DNA of 64,000 nucleotides, from the NCBI GenBank assembly GCA_036850595.1, contig CM072158.1, forward strand, positions 16,755,422 to 16,819,421, read 5' to 3'. The notes beneath the pieces were generated by a model. The model searched no databases and had not been told where the DNA came from. It saw only the letters and a program-made list of their open reading frames with translations. Positions 9,626 through 22,599 of the stretch are shown here, one piece after another; within the stretch, counting starts at the first letter, position 1, and every line of letters begins with the position of its first letter. The position numbers and the translations under genes were made by a program. The stretch comes from Rhyacichthys aspro (Eukaryota; Chordata; Actinopteri; Gobiiformes; Rhyacichthyidae).

Positions 9626-12171
9626 TAAGAGCATGGACAGTGTGAAAGAGCAATCCCTGTCCAAAGGCATAAGTGAATAGTTGACTGTAAATTGTCCATA
9701 GTGAATAAATGATATGAATGAAGTGAATGGTCTCTCAGTGTCTGTAAGTGTTGGCCTTACAATTAACGGCCACTTGCAGCCTCTCACAGGATAAGTAAAT
9801 GGATGGCTTAATTAATTACAGATCAGTGTACCATCGAAATACAAAACCTCTTCTTAAAAAGGGCAACCAAAGCAGAGTTTCGAGACATCTAAAGGTGCAT
9901 TCACACTTTTTGTATTCAAACTCTGTAAAAAAAATCATTATAAACATTAAAGGTGCAAGATGTGTAAAATATAAAATCCACAAAACACAATCCACTCCCA
10001 ACAAACTGTACAAATCCAAGTTACACAACAATGGTATTTTATTTCATTAACTTCTGACTGGAGTAATCTAGCATCATTAGCACCACTGTGAGTATTTACT
10101 AGAAGAAAGTGGAAGAATCCTAAATCTGTTTTTAGAATCAGATTCCATAAGCTTAGTCCAGTTCACACCAATGTAAATAAATCATGATCTGGTCCGAGTG
10201 GACGTTTTTCTCCACGTCCTTCTGACTTCAATAGTCGGTACAGAATGTTCAGTCTCATCTAAAACGGCCATGACATGCAGCTGATATCTCCTCTCATCTG
10301 CTTTATGTGAGGTTGTTCAGTGGGATAGTAATTTGATTTATAGAACATGAAACATATATGGGGCCTCTCCAGACCTTGGATTTCAGTGTTTCTTCTCTGT
10401 TTCCGGACACACGTCACTGTACTCATACCTTGTATTTACAGGCATCATTCAGAGTCCACATTTAAGCTATTCTCCCTTTCTGTTTTTCTAATGCAAAACT
10501 ACAGCTTTTGCTTTTGAGTGTCTGAAACTGACTTTTACTGTGAGTTCATTTCACATTTGAGTGTAGGCTACTGTTACAATTAACATGTGCAGCTTTTCTT
10601 TTGTGAAAAACTATAAAACATCTAAAGTGTGTGGTCCAACTTTGTGTCTGATGCAAAATGCTTCATTAATGAACACACATTTGCACAGACACTGTTGGTT
10701 CTCTCACATACTATTAATAATAAATACATATATTACTTTTCGCCCCATTTAACCAGTTTCTGTCCAGATTTTAGTGGCAGGCCTCAAGAGAGCAATATAT
10801 TTGTTTGTCCAGCTGCAAGCAAGGAAACATCCTTCACAAACAAACTGACTTCTATAAAGACTAGTGCTATAATTTTACATACAATAAAGTATAGTCAAGC
10901 TGCTTTTATGTGTTTTTTTTTTGTACTTATCAGTATTTAACCATAAGAATAACCTCATATTAAAACTGTTAAACTTTACTACTCACGACATTCATGTTTC
11001 TTTCATTTTTGTCTCTTTTTTCCCAGGAGAAAGCGTATGTACAATTCTCTAGTGTCTCAGTGTAAACATGGTGACCATTAGCCTTTAGATATTACACCAA
11101 ATCATTTTTTTCTCTCTTCTTTATGGTTATTTCCGGGACTTTGGACTCTGGAAACTGAGGTCTATGCCCAGTGTATTGAAGAAGTTTTCCCCTTCCCTAA
11201 CTGATTAGATTGAGTTTATTCAAACATATAAAAACAATACTTCCAAGATGCATGATATATCACATAGAATATCTATAAACGTATCGTCTGACAGCTGTTA
11301 GACACCTGTTTCCTGCTTTGACTCAAATGCACCATTCTCTGTGTGAGCTCTCACAATGTTGCAACTATTGTGGTTGAACTAAACTCGCTCGACATTATCA
11401 TAAACAAACAAGAAGACGCTACAGCTGGCAAAAACACACGCTACACCTGTTTCACACACAAAACCCTCTCTGTTCAGGAAAAGACCGGATACACAGTCAA
11501 AAGAAAGGGAACATTTGTCTTCGCTATAGTGCAGTGACCTTATAAAAACTGTACCAGACACAAAAAGGACAGAATCATTTTGTATGAGCAGTTTAAATGT
11601 ATCAATAGATGTGTCAAAAGAGTACATTTTTACAGTTTAATAATCCTTTCTGTCTTAATGTTCACAGATTAAAGGTGCATTGTGTATAAAGGAATAATTA
11701 CATCAAAATAACACTCTTTGCATCTTGTAAAAAAAAAAAAAAGAAGTGCTACTTATACCAAGTAGAAGGAGCCATGTTAATTCCATTACTTCCTGTATCT
11801 CTACTGACAACTGCCTACAGCGGACAAACTGAGCACTGCTGGAGGAGAAGCACATTCATGTTTCTTTTTGAAGATTTTGGGCTCTTGTGAACCAAATTGG
11901 CTGTTTTCATTAAAGTCAAATCACTGTTCGACCTATTTCCACTGAGATTGTTCATTATTCAGTTCCCTGCATGGCCCCCTGGGTCCATGGGTTGCTGGTT
12001 TATTTTCTTGCCCAGAATTTGTCCTCAGAATAAAGCAACACTGTAAATTTTTACCTCAAAATATAGGTCCTGAAAATCATTAAATGTATAAAACTTTATA
12101 AAAAGTGACATAAGTGGGGTTTTTTAGTCTTTTTTTTATATCAGTTTCTAAATTGACACCCCAGAACTATA
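9626..12171. other. Intergenic; nothing firm
   Basis: AT-rich sequence without a recognisable gene or complete repeat. The phrase AAAGGTGCA near 9891, 9950 and 11671 is typical of decayed fish MITE ends, but no paired ends were found. 11343-11537 is a short ORF without family similarity. Confidence 0.3.
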
Positions 12172-12270
12172 TACTCGATTCCCTTCATTTGCTCAGTGTC
12201 CTTCCCTTCTCTACCTGTCGACCTACTGTCAAATAAATAAATAAATACGGTAAAAAGGCCAAAAATAATA
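12172..12270 (+). mobile_element. 5'-truncated tRNA-derived SINE
   Basis: CTCGATTCCC (box B remnant) is followed by TTTGCTCAGTGTC, a pyrimidine-rich middle, CTACTGTCAAATAAA and AAAAAGGCCAAAA. This matches in order the tail of the fuller copy at 52111-52277. The 5' tRNA half is missing. The AAATAAATAAATAAA tail has expanded. Confidence 0.7.
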
Positions 12271-12712
12271 ATAAATTATTGTTAATCAAGTGAGCCTTTA
12301 TTATATGTTGTTTATCAATTAATCTCACTCAATGTTAGTGGCATGTACAAGCACTACAGGCAAAACAATATACAGTATGGTTGTAGATGGTCAATACAAG
12401 GGACTGTGGCACTGCCCCAATCAGGAACAAAACAATAACATAAATAATACCAATAAATATGTAAAATGAACCAGTTTTTTCCCCCCAGATAACAAGCCTG
12501 ATTGGTAGCCTCAAAGTTTTAAATTAATAATTAAACATTAAAATATTGTATTTGGTTTATTTCTGATGAAAATAGCACACTTCCTAGTAATGGGTGCTGG
12601 TCTAATTGGTTTATTCACATTACACCCCAGGGCACAAAGAGCCGCGCCCCTGGCCAATCAGACAATTTGTTCATGTCATTATGTGGTTTGTGATTGGTTC
12701 TTAATACCCGTC
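12271..12712. other. Intergenic; nothing recognised
   Basis: AT-rich sequence between a SINE fragment and Z copy 2. No gene, terminal repeats or tandem array were seen. Confidence 0.3.
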
Positions 12713-12992
12713 AATGAAATCTTTTATTTTTTATTATCAGATCAATTTGACAAGACAGAAACCTAGTCACAGTAGCTGCTCCCTCTTCAGTTTTAATATA
12801 ATTTACCAAAAAAGAAATAGTGCACTGCAACACCCACGTGCAACTTGTCGAGTACATTTATTTATTCTTTCCTCCATTTGTAGATCAATTTTACGAATGA
12901 AAAAACGATCTCAAAGTCAATTTACAATATTATTTTTCCATTGGTTTTGTTCAAAATATTCACTTTCCAAACATGTAGCGACCACAAATGAC
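12713..12992. repeat. Dispersed repeat family Z, copy 2
   Basis: Second copy of the 9258-9530 sequence in the same orientation, 3.4 kb away, of similar length (about 280 bases). The two differ by scattered substitutions and short indels. Sequence outside these limits does not match, so this is a discrete element rather than a larger duplication. Confidence 0.8.
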
Positions 12993-15103
12993 TAATACAA
13001 ATAGAAAACAGAGTGCACGCTGTGGAGCACATGCTGTACACGAAGAGCACATGCTGCTTGTGTTCAGATCACGCACAGTACGTCTCGATGTGGACAGAGC
13101 TATGACACAGGGCTAGCTAAGGACACTCTTATCTCCAAAACATAAACAGGATACCGCTTTACTGAGTGACTTCCTCGAGCAAAGAGAAAAGGTCATTATC
13201 AGCTCTCAATTCTCCTGTTTACTGCACACAGACCAAACACGTAGCTCTTTATTTTTTAAAACAAATGAAAGGAGGTTTTTAAGGCTTGAGAAAAAATAAC
13301 TTGATGTGTCATTTTTCTATGAACATGTAGATGTGTCCCAAATAGAAGAGACGTTGCAAAATCCTGTTGAGAGTCCTCTTTGCAAATATAAATATGCAGC
13401 CTAACCTTGAACTGTAAGAGGCCGAGTGGAGCATGAATGGAGCAGCACTTAATCCCATCTAACCCTTCTCCCCAGAGCTCCTCTTGTACTTTGCCAGAGT
13501 TGGCTGCCTTTCTAATTTAGGAGGAAGAGCCAAAAACTCCTTAAGTATTCCAAAAGTAACAGTCGTTTTACACGTATGCACAAAATTGAACAACTATTGA
13601 GTGTTGTTTTCTAGACATAATTAAATTAACTTTGTTTGCATTTTATGTATTTGCATGTTTCAAGATCAACTGTTCCCATATCTATCCCATATCCATGTAT
13701 TTTTAGTCTTTATGTTTGTGGGTCAGGCACCTATTCGGCTGTTGTTATGTGGTCTGTTGTGGGCTGTAGGTAATACTGCAGCCCTGAGGCGGAGATCAAA
13801 ATAGCCAGGTTGGATGAAAGTCAAAAATGTTCCTGTTTAAAAGGGCATGTAAAGGTGGTTGAACAGCTACTGTATTTATACTGTACAGTAGAAAAGGAAA
13901 GGATATGCCCATAAAGCTTAACCGTCACATGCAAATTCTAATTCAATGAAGATTTTATGTCATGTTTATCCATTGCCACAAGAAAATAGCTAAGATTAAC
14001 ACCAGAGGAAGCCGGGCTTTTCAAAATAATTCTGCGTGCAACATTATTTTATTTAAAACTTGATTTTGCCTTTTATCGACATCTATATAAATACCTTTAT
14101 AGTGGTAACCAATCATAAGATAACTGATTATTAGTGTTATCCTTGTCATATTTATTAATAGTGTCAGGAAAAATCATTGGAATTAAGAACGTTTAGTACA
14201 TTTTAAATCAAACGAACTTTACTATTGAAGCAAAAAATAACAGTGTTTCTAGAAAAAATATCTAACCACATGAAATTCATTGAAAAAAATATATGATATG
14301 GCATGATATTTTATACAATTGATAATAATAGTATTGAAAAACATCATCTAGAATAATAAACTAAATATTTCCAGATATTTTTTATTACTTATATATTTAT
14401 TACTTATTATATATTTATTCAGTATATTTATTATGGATCATATTACCATATTGGATTGATTAGAAATACTTTAATCATTCCTACGCAGGGAAATTCACAT
14501 GTAAATATAGTGTAAAATATAATCCTTTTATTATGAAATATGTCTAGAGTTTGTGTCACGTATATTATTAGTATTTGTTCAAATCATAGACCTGGAACAA
14601 TTTGTGAACGGTGCAATTCTGAGATTTCTTTCCGTGTACAGATTCTGTAGTAACATGCCTGTTTTAAGTGGGATATTCTCATCCTAAAAGTTGCAGTGCC
14701 AGCGTGAGGAGTGTGATGAGGTCCTGTGTGTGTGCCACAGAAGATAGAAGAAGGTCAGATGGAACAAGATATACTCGAGTATAAACGGGTAAATCAAATC
14801 AGTTAGGGGTATTAGGTGTACCCATAGCACATGCTCAAAAACAAGAATAGCGTGCATTCAGTTAGCCAGTTTATCTTTATGCAGATTAGCCATGCGCTTT
14901 TTCGCTTGGATTTGTTCTGTTTTTTACTGTGTCGCTTACAGAACCAACGGAAAAGAAGTGATGAATGTTGTCTCCAAAGGATGCAGAGCTCAGTTTCATT
15001 TCCGGAACATCGCTCTTTCACAGAAACTTTTACTCGACACAAAATACAAATTATTTATGTCCAACTCTACACAAGACACCGGCCTTTAGTTTACTTTACA
15101 AAG
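12993..15103. other. Intergenic; AT-rich, nothing recognised
   Basis: No coding exon or classified repeat. 14050-14560 is extremely AT-rich (TATATTTATTACTTATTAT and similar). The ORF at 14831-15145 only runs into the minisatellite and is not gene-like. Confidence 0.3.
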
Positions 15104-16265
15104 GTCTGGACCCAGTCTAAAACTGGACTAACTCTGCCTCCATGAGTCTGGACCTGTTCTAAGACTGGACTAACTCGGTCTTCATGAGTCTGGACCTGGT
15201 CTAAAACTGGACTAACTTAGCCTCCGTGAGTCTGGACCCGGTCCAAAACTGGACTAACTCTGTCTCCATGATTCTGGACATGGTCTAAGACTGGACTAAC
15301 TTGGTCTCCATCAGTCTGGACGTGGTCTAAGACTGGACTAACTCGGTCTTCATGAGTCTGGACCTGGTCTAAAACTGGACTAACTTAGCCTCCATGAGTC
15401 TGGACCTGGTCTAAAACTGGACTAACTCTGCCTCCATGAGTCTGGACCCGGTCTAAGACTGGACTAACTCTGTCTCCATGAGTCTGGACCCGGTCTAAGA
15501 ATGGACTAACTCTGCCTCCATGAGTCTGGACCCGGTCTAAGACTGGACTAACTCTGTCTCCATGAGTCTGGACCCGGTCTTAGACTGGACTAACTCTGTC
15601 TCCATGAGTCTGGACCCGGTCTAAGACTGGACTAACTCTGTCTCCATGAGTCTGGACCCGGTCTAAGACTGGACTAACTCTGCCTCCATGAGTCTGGACC
15701 CGGTCTAAAACTGGACTAAGTCTGCCTCCATGAGTCTGGACCCGGTCTAAAACTGGACTAAGTCTGCCTCCATGAGTCTGGACCCGGTCTAAGACTGGAC
15801 TAACTGCCTCCATGAGTCTGGACCCGGTCTAAGACTGGACTAAGTCTGTCTCCATGAGTCTGGACCCGGTCTAAGACTGGACTAACTCTGCCTCCATGAG
15901 TCTGGACCTGTTCTAAGACTGGACTAACTCTGTCTCCATGAGTCTGGACCGGTTCTAAGACTGGACTAACTCTGCCTCCATGAGTCTGGACCCGGTCTAA
16001 AACTGGACTAAGTCTGCCTCCATGAGTCTGGACCTGGTCTAAGACTGGACTAACTCTGTCTCCATGAGTCTGGACCCGGTCTAAGAATGGACTAACTCTG
16101 TCTCCATGAGTCTGGACCCGGTCTAAAACTGGACTAAGTCTGCCTCCATGAGTCTGGACCCGGTCTAAAACTGGACTAAGTCTGCCTCCATGAGTCTGGA
16201 CCCGGTCTAAAACTGGACTAACTCTGCCTCCATGAGTCTGGACCTGGTCTAAGACTGGACTAACT
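15104..16265. repeat. 42-bp minisatellite, about 28 copies
   Basis: Tandem units reading TCTGGACCCGGTCTAAGA, then CTGGACTAACTCTGYCTCC, then ATGAG, period 42. Copies vary at a few fixed positions: CCCGG or CCTGG, AAGAC or AAAAC, TGTCTCC or TGCCTCC. Because 42 is a multiple of three, the minus strand stays open for long stretches, coding a 14-residue unit (PVLDRVQTHGGRLS). One unit near 15800 is 2 bases short and shifts that frame. There are no unique spacers, so it is not a CRISPR. The ORF is a by-product of the period, not a gene. Confidence 0.97.
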
Positions 16266-16368
16266 ATTGACTGGTTGAAAGAACAAGTAAGGTACATACA
16301 ACTATGGATGGAAATAGCCATGTCCTATGGCGACTGTTGTAACCAATGATCTGACTTCATGCTTGTTT

Positions 16369-16870
16369 ATGACTGACAGAGGTGTGGACTTGAGTCACAA
16401 ATATGATGACTTGACTTGAGAAAATGTAAAAAGACTTGCGACTTTAACACCTATGACTCCAGACTTCACTTGGACTTGAGCCTCTGACCTGAAAAGACTT
16501 GATGCTTCTCCCAAACATTAAAAGGGCGTTATATGAAAAGTGTGCGAGAAACAATTCAAGTGCTAATGTATGTGTAACTCCAATAGTACGTTAGAGTTAA
16601 ACCACACGTTACTCACATGATGCTACCTTCAAATGCGCTCTGTAAAGCTCAGTGCAACATTATGACAATACTTTTTTGACTAAATATTCTGCAGAAATAA
16701 TCTTTAAATAAATACAGATTTAATGTAATTTTAACATTAGTGTTGTTGAAAAAAAAATTACTTGCAACCTTTAAGTATAGGACTTTGGACTTGATTTGGA
16801 CTTGTGAGTCTTACTTGTGACTTACTTGTGACTGGCAAAACAATGTCTTGGTTACACCTCTGATGACTGA
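16369..16870. mobile_element. hAT-type MITE with perfect 8-bp target duplication
   Basis: The element at 16377-16862 (486 bases) starts CAGAGGTGTGGAC and ends GTTACACCTCTG, a terminal inverted repeat of about 9 bases. It is flanked on both sides by ATGACTGA (16369-16376 and 16863-16870), the 8-bp duplication expected for hAT transposases. The interior repeats ACTTGACTTGAG/ACTTGGACTTGAG phrases, a common fish repeat type. It contains no transposase, so it is non-autonomous. Confidence 0.93.
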
Positions 16871-18404
16871 ATAAATGTTTTTATTCATTTCACATGTCCA
16901 TACAAATCCATAAAAATCAAGAAAGTTGGTAACACTATACATTACATCTACTTTAATGTGATCTTGTCTTATATATATACCATATACCCTTTAAAATCTT
17001 GCTCAAATAAAAACACTTTCTTAAGAAGACTTTAAAATTTAAAAATGTGATTGAATTGGAATCTCTAAACATAAATCCCATGAACATAGATATTCTCAAA
17101 TCATTACACAATGGAAAGTTGAGCAGAAAATCAACTGTGTCTCTAACTACGCCTAGTATCAGTTGATGCCTTTAAAAACAGCAGATGTACCCATCTGATA
17201 CCTCAAATATAATAGTAAGATAAGTCCAACAAGCACAAAATGCACTTGAAAAGTTCTTCCGAGGTGGGCACAAAATGAGCTTGCTGTAGGGTTTGTGATT
17301 TTATAAAATGTAGTTTCCGACTATGGCTGCATTTGGAGCCTCAGTTTGCTCTTTTTGGTCTGATTTTCCTGCAACAGTCTGAGTAGAGAGCCGAAGTCAT
17401 CCCCCTTTAGGGAGACTCCAGGGGTTCCCAAGTGTGGCAAAAAATTGAACAGAAGTCGATGAGAAGCAGTATTTTTTGATTACCTCTGTGTCACGCCATA
17501 GTTTTCACAGCTGTAAACCTAAAAGACATTATTTTTACAAAGACAGCAACATGATGCAAATGCTTCTAATAGATCTCTTATTCAGTAACCACTTATTATT
17601 CAGATAATAATATCAGAGCACATTATTATTAAAGACCAGATGTTAGGAGCGAGGGAGTTGGTAATGTGTGCTCTGTTATTGTGAACGCAGGAGTTGTAAT
17701 TATGCTAAAGCAGAGTTACACAGAGTGATCATCAAGCGCTCAACTGTGCAATTATAACAGCAGACAAATAAGTGACAATAGGGAAATGTCAATGCCAAAT
17801 GACCATTGTTCGCAGGAAAATTGATAACGCAGCAAGAGTTGCATGTGTATTAACAGCATAGTACAAAATAAAAAGGCGCTTTTTACCTTCACGGCTTATT
17901 CATAGAAAACTGAAGCCTATTCCAGCTGAAAAGTCATAACAGACAGTCTGAGCCAGTAATCCAGGGGAATCAAACCATGACCTGCTGTGAGAAGGAAGTG
18001 CTAACTACCAGGTGAGCAAAGATTACATATATAAGCTAATTTTATTATAGAACTTACCAGAAGTAGAGTTTGGACACTCTTATAATGATGATCTGGTGAA
18101 GAATCAGCACAAAGAAACAAGACAGAACAAATGACAAAGAAGGGCTACATCCACACAAACAATATATAAGTGCAATGCTCTCTGAATATAGCTTGTATTG
18201 AATTTTTAAAGGAGAGTGGGATGAATGAACTGAGCTTTAGAGTCAGTTGCAGATAAATCCATCACTTGCAGGAGAACACTGAAAATAAGGAACAACCAAA
18301 AGAAGTCAGGGATGAGCAAGTTAATGAAGCTGCAGGAACGAAGTCAACAGCTAGTATTATGTATGTTAAGTAATAAGCACATATATGACAGGGTTTTACC
18401 AATG
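16871..18404. other. Intergenic; unassigned
   Basis: No gene. 17560-17770 contains several ATTATT/AATTAT phrases in otherwise unique sequence and could be regulatory. This is not supported beyond composition. Confidence 0.3.
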
Positions 18405-18517
18405 AGCATTTTTTTAATTGCTTTGATAGAGAGAAGGCAATGACATTGGGCGAAGGACCTCAGCCGGAATCAAGACCCGGGTCGCTCAAGCATGTGGTAC
18501 CACCATTTAGAGCGATA
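18405..18517 (-). mobile_element. Partial tRNA-derived SINE, minus strand
   Basis: On the minus strand it reads CGACCCGGGTCTTGATTCC (box B), then GGCTGAGGTCCTTCGCCC, AATGTCATTGCCTTCTCTC and TATCAAAGCAATTAAAAAA. The order box B, a GTCCT..GC..TGTCATT core, pyrimidines and an A-rich tail is that of the SINE at 52111. The tRNA 5' part (GGTGGTACCACATGC) is degenerate. Confidence 0.7.
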
Positions 18518-18869
18518 TATATGAACAGAAACCAATGAGTCTGTCTGTGGGAATGAAGAAAAGGCCAGTTAAACTGGGAATATAGGCCACAGTGGTGAGT
18601 GTTGAAGAGAGGGTCTGTCACATACGACATCCAGAGAGCAGTATTAATGGAGATTTGTTTCAGAAAAGAAAAACAATTCTAGATTTAACCTTGTTAAGCA
18701 GTGCAATAAAAGTGTGTTCTCAAGCCAGATATTTACAGTTAACAAAATGGATCTCAGAGAAAATGTTGATTTTTTTTTTTTTTAATTTTGATTTTGTTTT
18801 ATTTGTGTTCAGTGTTAAATGGAGATGGGAAAAGGCATGTTCACTCAACACTGGAAGGAACTCCAGGCA
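18518..18869. other. Intergenic; probably decayed LINE sequence
   Basis: Contains a 110-codon ORF (18592-18924) without recognisable protein similarity. It lies directly before a LINE-like 3' tail, so it may be the decayed body of the same element. Confidence 0.3.
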
Positions 18870-19113
18870 CTCAACTCTGCACTGTAAACATTGCATTTAT
18901 TTATACAGTTTAAACCATGTATAACACTGTACATATACACATATGTAAATATTTTTGGAGAGTTTGCCTGATATTTTTATTTTTTGCCTGATATTTATTT
19001 TTATTTATATATTTATTTTTATTATTAGATATTTAAATTCTTTTATCTCCCTATTTGTCTGTAACAAATAAGAATTTCCCTTTAAGGATAAATACAGCAA
19101 TTCTGATTCTGAT
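18870..19113 (+). mobile_element. LINE 3'-end fragment (L2-like tail)
   Basis: Ends in AATAAGAATTTCCCTTTAAG, GATAAATACAGCAATTC and then TGATTCTGATTTCTGATT. This is the form of fish L2-type LINE tails, in which a short T/G-containing repeat ends the element. Upstream is a low-complexity TTTATTTTT stretch with a direct repeat of TTTGCCTGATATTTTTATTT. Confidence 0.6.
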
Positions 19114-20108
19114 TTCTGATTAGATACTAGGGAAGCTGGTTTGGAGTGCGGACAAGGTGGTGTTCATGGAGGTACTGGATGTGCACAGAATGTACAGATC
19201 TGACACTATTCTGGGCACAGCAAGAATGATATGCTTGATGTATATATTCAAGACGCAGAGCTTAGTCTGACCACACTTATTATCAAGCTGTCTAATTGCA
19301 CTTCTGTCTTTGATCGCGTTTACATACACTACAGATATTTGAACAGCTCTCATTCATGTGCTCTTGAACCTGACATTTGGCTAGTTTACCCTGTAATCAT
19401 CAATATCTGTCCATCTATAACTGTCCTATTCAACACCTTTATTACTAATGATTAAGATGATCCCCCGAAACTAAAAAAGAAACATTTGTGCACATAAATA
19501 TCACCACGTCCCATGACAGTGAAGTCTGAAATATAATTCTTAAGCAGAGCATGTACGCTGAGTCTGCCAACCCAACAGTATGATCCCAGGCAAGCGTCTA
19601 CATGCACAACCATCACTTAGGCTCAGTCCCTTTGTTAGATGTGCCAGGCAGGTAATCCAGGACTGAGCGGGCACTGCCAAGTCCAACTGATGGGACAGCA
19701 GGGAGGCTCTCTGCGCCACATCTGCTCTGACAGGCTAATACTTTGAAGCGCTGTTGACACTAGTGCTTTTCGGAGCCATGACGGACGAGCTCGAATTCTG
19801 CTGGAACATTTTGGATTGATTCAGAAACAGATTTAGGACTACTGCAAAAGGTTTCATAAGAAGTGTGTAAGAGAGCACCAGATTTATTCATATGTAACAC
19901 GACAACGAGCTGCAGCATGTGTGAACTTTTTACATGAAATTCACCATATGCAGCTAGTCCAGTAGTTGTATAATATAATGTAATAAATCCAAAAAAAAAT
20001 AACCATTTGCACTTGCTGTGGTAGATATTTTTTTAAGTGAACAGTGTAAAAAAAGATGGGCTGTTTACACATTTAGTCGTCACACACTTCCTTTTCGGAG
20101 CATGTGAA
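19114..20108. other. Intergenic; nothing recognised
   Basis: No gene or repeat identified. 19500-19830 has more even base composition than its surroundings. Confidence 0.3.
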
Positions 20109-20440
20109 CAGCTACGGTAGCCCTGAAGGGACATGCTGTTGACCCCAGTGGTAATAGGTCTGGTGGTGTTTTTTCATTTAATGTTCTGCAAAAATGTGCT
20201 AAAAAAGAATTACGAGTGTGCTTCTGAGGCAGTGCTCAGTTTACCAGCTCTGGGTAATAGTAATATAACTGAACTGGCTCCTTCCACTGGGTTCTATGGA
20301 GCTTTACATGTCTATTTTTACAAGTAAGACATGCAAAGATTGTTATTTTGATTATATCCTCTTGAAAATAGTTTTGAATTGTGGTCCATTTAGTCAAGCT
20401 GTAAACTACAACATGTGTCACCATACAACTCAAATACTTT
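20109..20440. repeat. Dispersed repeat family W, copy 1
   Basis: Begins AGCTACGGTAGCCCTGAAGG, matching AGCTATGGTGGCCCTGCAGG at 56161. It ends with ACTACAACATGTGTCACC, matching ACTACAACATGTACCACA at 56414. The interior is more diverged. It is a 330-base unit of unknown class. Confidence 0.55.
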
Positions 20441-20554
20441 TTTGTATTTAACAGACTAAACGGATGAGGATAACAATGCTTGTTCTCATGTACAACCTTG
20501 GTAAGATGATATCTCTACCACATCAACCATGTTTTTGTGACTTTACTGTAACTG

Positions 20555-20870
20555 TGTATATATTAATAACTTTATTTATGTAGCACTTTTCAAAAACATG
20601 GTTACAAAGTGCACAATTAAAACCATTAAAAGATGAGGGAAATAATTATGACACCCACAAAAGATAATAAAACAACAGGATTAAATTAGACAGCAAAAAA
20701 CTAAATAAAAGATAAAATAATACAGGTAAACCTGACTAAAATTCAACACAATCCCAGGAACTATAAAATAAAATAAAAAAATTATAAACCATTTAAGTTT
20801 TAATGAATAAAAAAAAAGGTTTTTCCTGTAAAAGTCTTTTTTTTTTAGAGATTTAAAAGACACTACTGAG
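20555..20870 (-). mobile_element. RTE-like LINE 3' end, minus strand
   Basis: On the minus strand it reads GCACTTTGTAACCATG, TTTTTGAAAAGTGCTAC and ATAAATAAAG. This is nearly the same as AGCACTTTGTAAACCATG...AAAAGTGCTATAAAAATAAAG at 45595-45650 (+). Such an ending is typical of RTE/Expander-like fish LINEs. The inner boundary near 20870 is uncertain. Confidence 0.6.
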
Positions 20871-22599
20871 TTTGCCAGCCTGAATTTCTCTGTTTTTATG
20901 TCTTGGGTTGACTATTTCATGAAAGAAAGTGTGAAAATGTTGGGTTAATTCACCAAAACTGACTTCATGCTGAAGGTCATTGCCTCAAAAGAAAGTAGGG
21001 AGTAACCAAATTCCAGAGAAAAAAAACTTTAAGTCACACAATAGCCCTATTCACTCAGTACTGTTTCGTTTAGCCTCAGGTTTCTTTGTATAATCAGTAG
21101 TTAAATACCCTCTTTACTTAATGAATACTGAATGCTAATAGAATTTGTAATGTGCCTTCTTTTCTATTAGATCCTGTAATTACCTGAAACACGTATCTAT
21201 CAAGGTCGTCTGGTCCTTTTTTCTCTAATTTGGCATTGTCCATTATTTTATTTGCGTATATCCAGATGTGTACCATAATATTGTCTGTGAAGTACAATAT
21301 ATAAGACATATACTACCAGATTTCAAGCTGAATTCATGTTTCCTATCATCACATCATTAAATGGAAACTTTCTCCTAAAACTCCGTCTTTCTCGTCATTA
21401 TTGTACTACTATTAAATATTAAATCAAATCCACAAAGCAGAAGTCTGTCCATCATCCATAAGACTTCAAGCCAACATCCTGGAGGTGGATATTGAAATGT
21501 TTCTTGGCTTCCACTGAACGCTCCACGCCCTTTCTCATGCTCCCTTGTCATGTTTCCTATAAACAGTCAGGTACACTGTCGTTCACGTTGCTCGCCCTGA
21601 GGCTCCGCTGACGCATACCCACCTTGGCCTCAGCCCTTCCCTCGTTCGCTAATGTCTGCCTGCCACTCTAAACCTGTAGCTCGTCGGAGGCGCTCTTAAC
21701 TCGGCGCGTGACTCATATGAGCAATCAAGTCAAGTAGGTGCTTCAGCGTTAAAAGACTGCCGGGGCAAAAGTGAGAACGAACGAGTAGCTAGGTATGTGC
21801 AACAAGGTCAATGGATTCACGCTGAAAAGCACAGAGCGAAGAGATTGGGTTTTGTGAGCTTTTTCTGTATTGACTTCACGGATTAAGCAAGGTCAACTGT
21901 TCATTCCAACACTGCTATTCATATTCACGTTTTATTGACCTCTTTGTGGCATCTACTATGGAATCTTTTGTGGGAAACATCTGAACATCTAACATTGAAA
22001 TTGGACTTAGACCTTGAGCTAGACGTAAATGTTTTTAAATGATAACATCGCAGTAGCTCAATACACTCTTAAAAAATATTCTTCTATTTGTGTTATTTGG
22101 TTTTTGGACATTTTATTGTATTCACTGTTAATTTCTGCATAGTATTTAATCTAATATGCACTGTAAAAAGCCCTTCTAGGGACAAGTGTTGCAAATTAGC
22201 CCTGGCTATAAACACTATGATGCATTGGATTACTTAAAGGAGATAAACTATGTTTGTTGTATCTGTCCCTATTAAATAAACTATAGGAGATGAAATAAAA
22301 TAAGAATAAATACAAATTCAGGTTCAAATATACACAAATGTAAGAGATGTGACACAACAGACAACATAATACCTATAACAAAAAATGGCATATCGATTAT
22401 GAAATAGGATTGATTAATTAGGTGCACAAACAAGAGCATAACTGGATATGGAATTACTGGTCACAAAAAAGTAAGTTGTTGTAAGGTTGAACTGAGAAAG
22501 GCATAAAAAAGTGTCCTTATTGTAGTAGTAAAAGTGTAATACAGTTAAAAATAAGGATCAAAAGGGAACAACAAATATATAATAATAAAACAAAGGTAC
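20871..22599. other. Intergenic; nothing firm
   Basis: No gene found. 21520-21760 is GC-richer and unique-looking, with repeated CGCTC/GGCG phrases, and is a weak candidate for regulatory DNA. The rest is AT-rich. Confidence 0.3.

Noticed and set aside
15104..16265. CRISPR array or repeat-protein gene
   Set aside because: Units are contiguous with no spacers; the long minus-strand frame follows from the 42-base period and is broken by a 2-base deletion.
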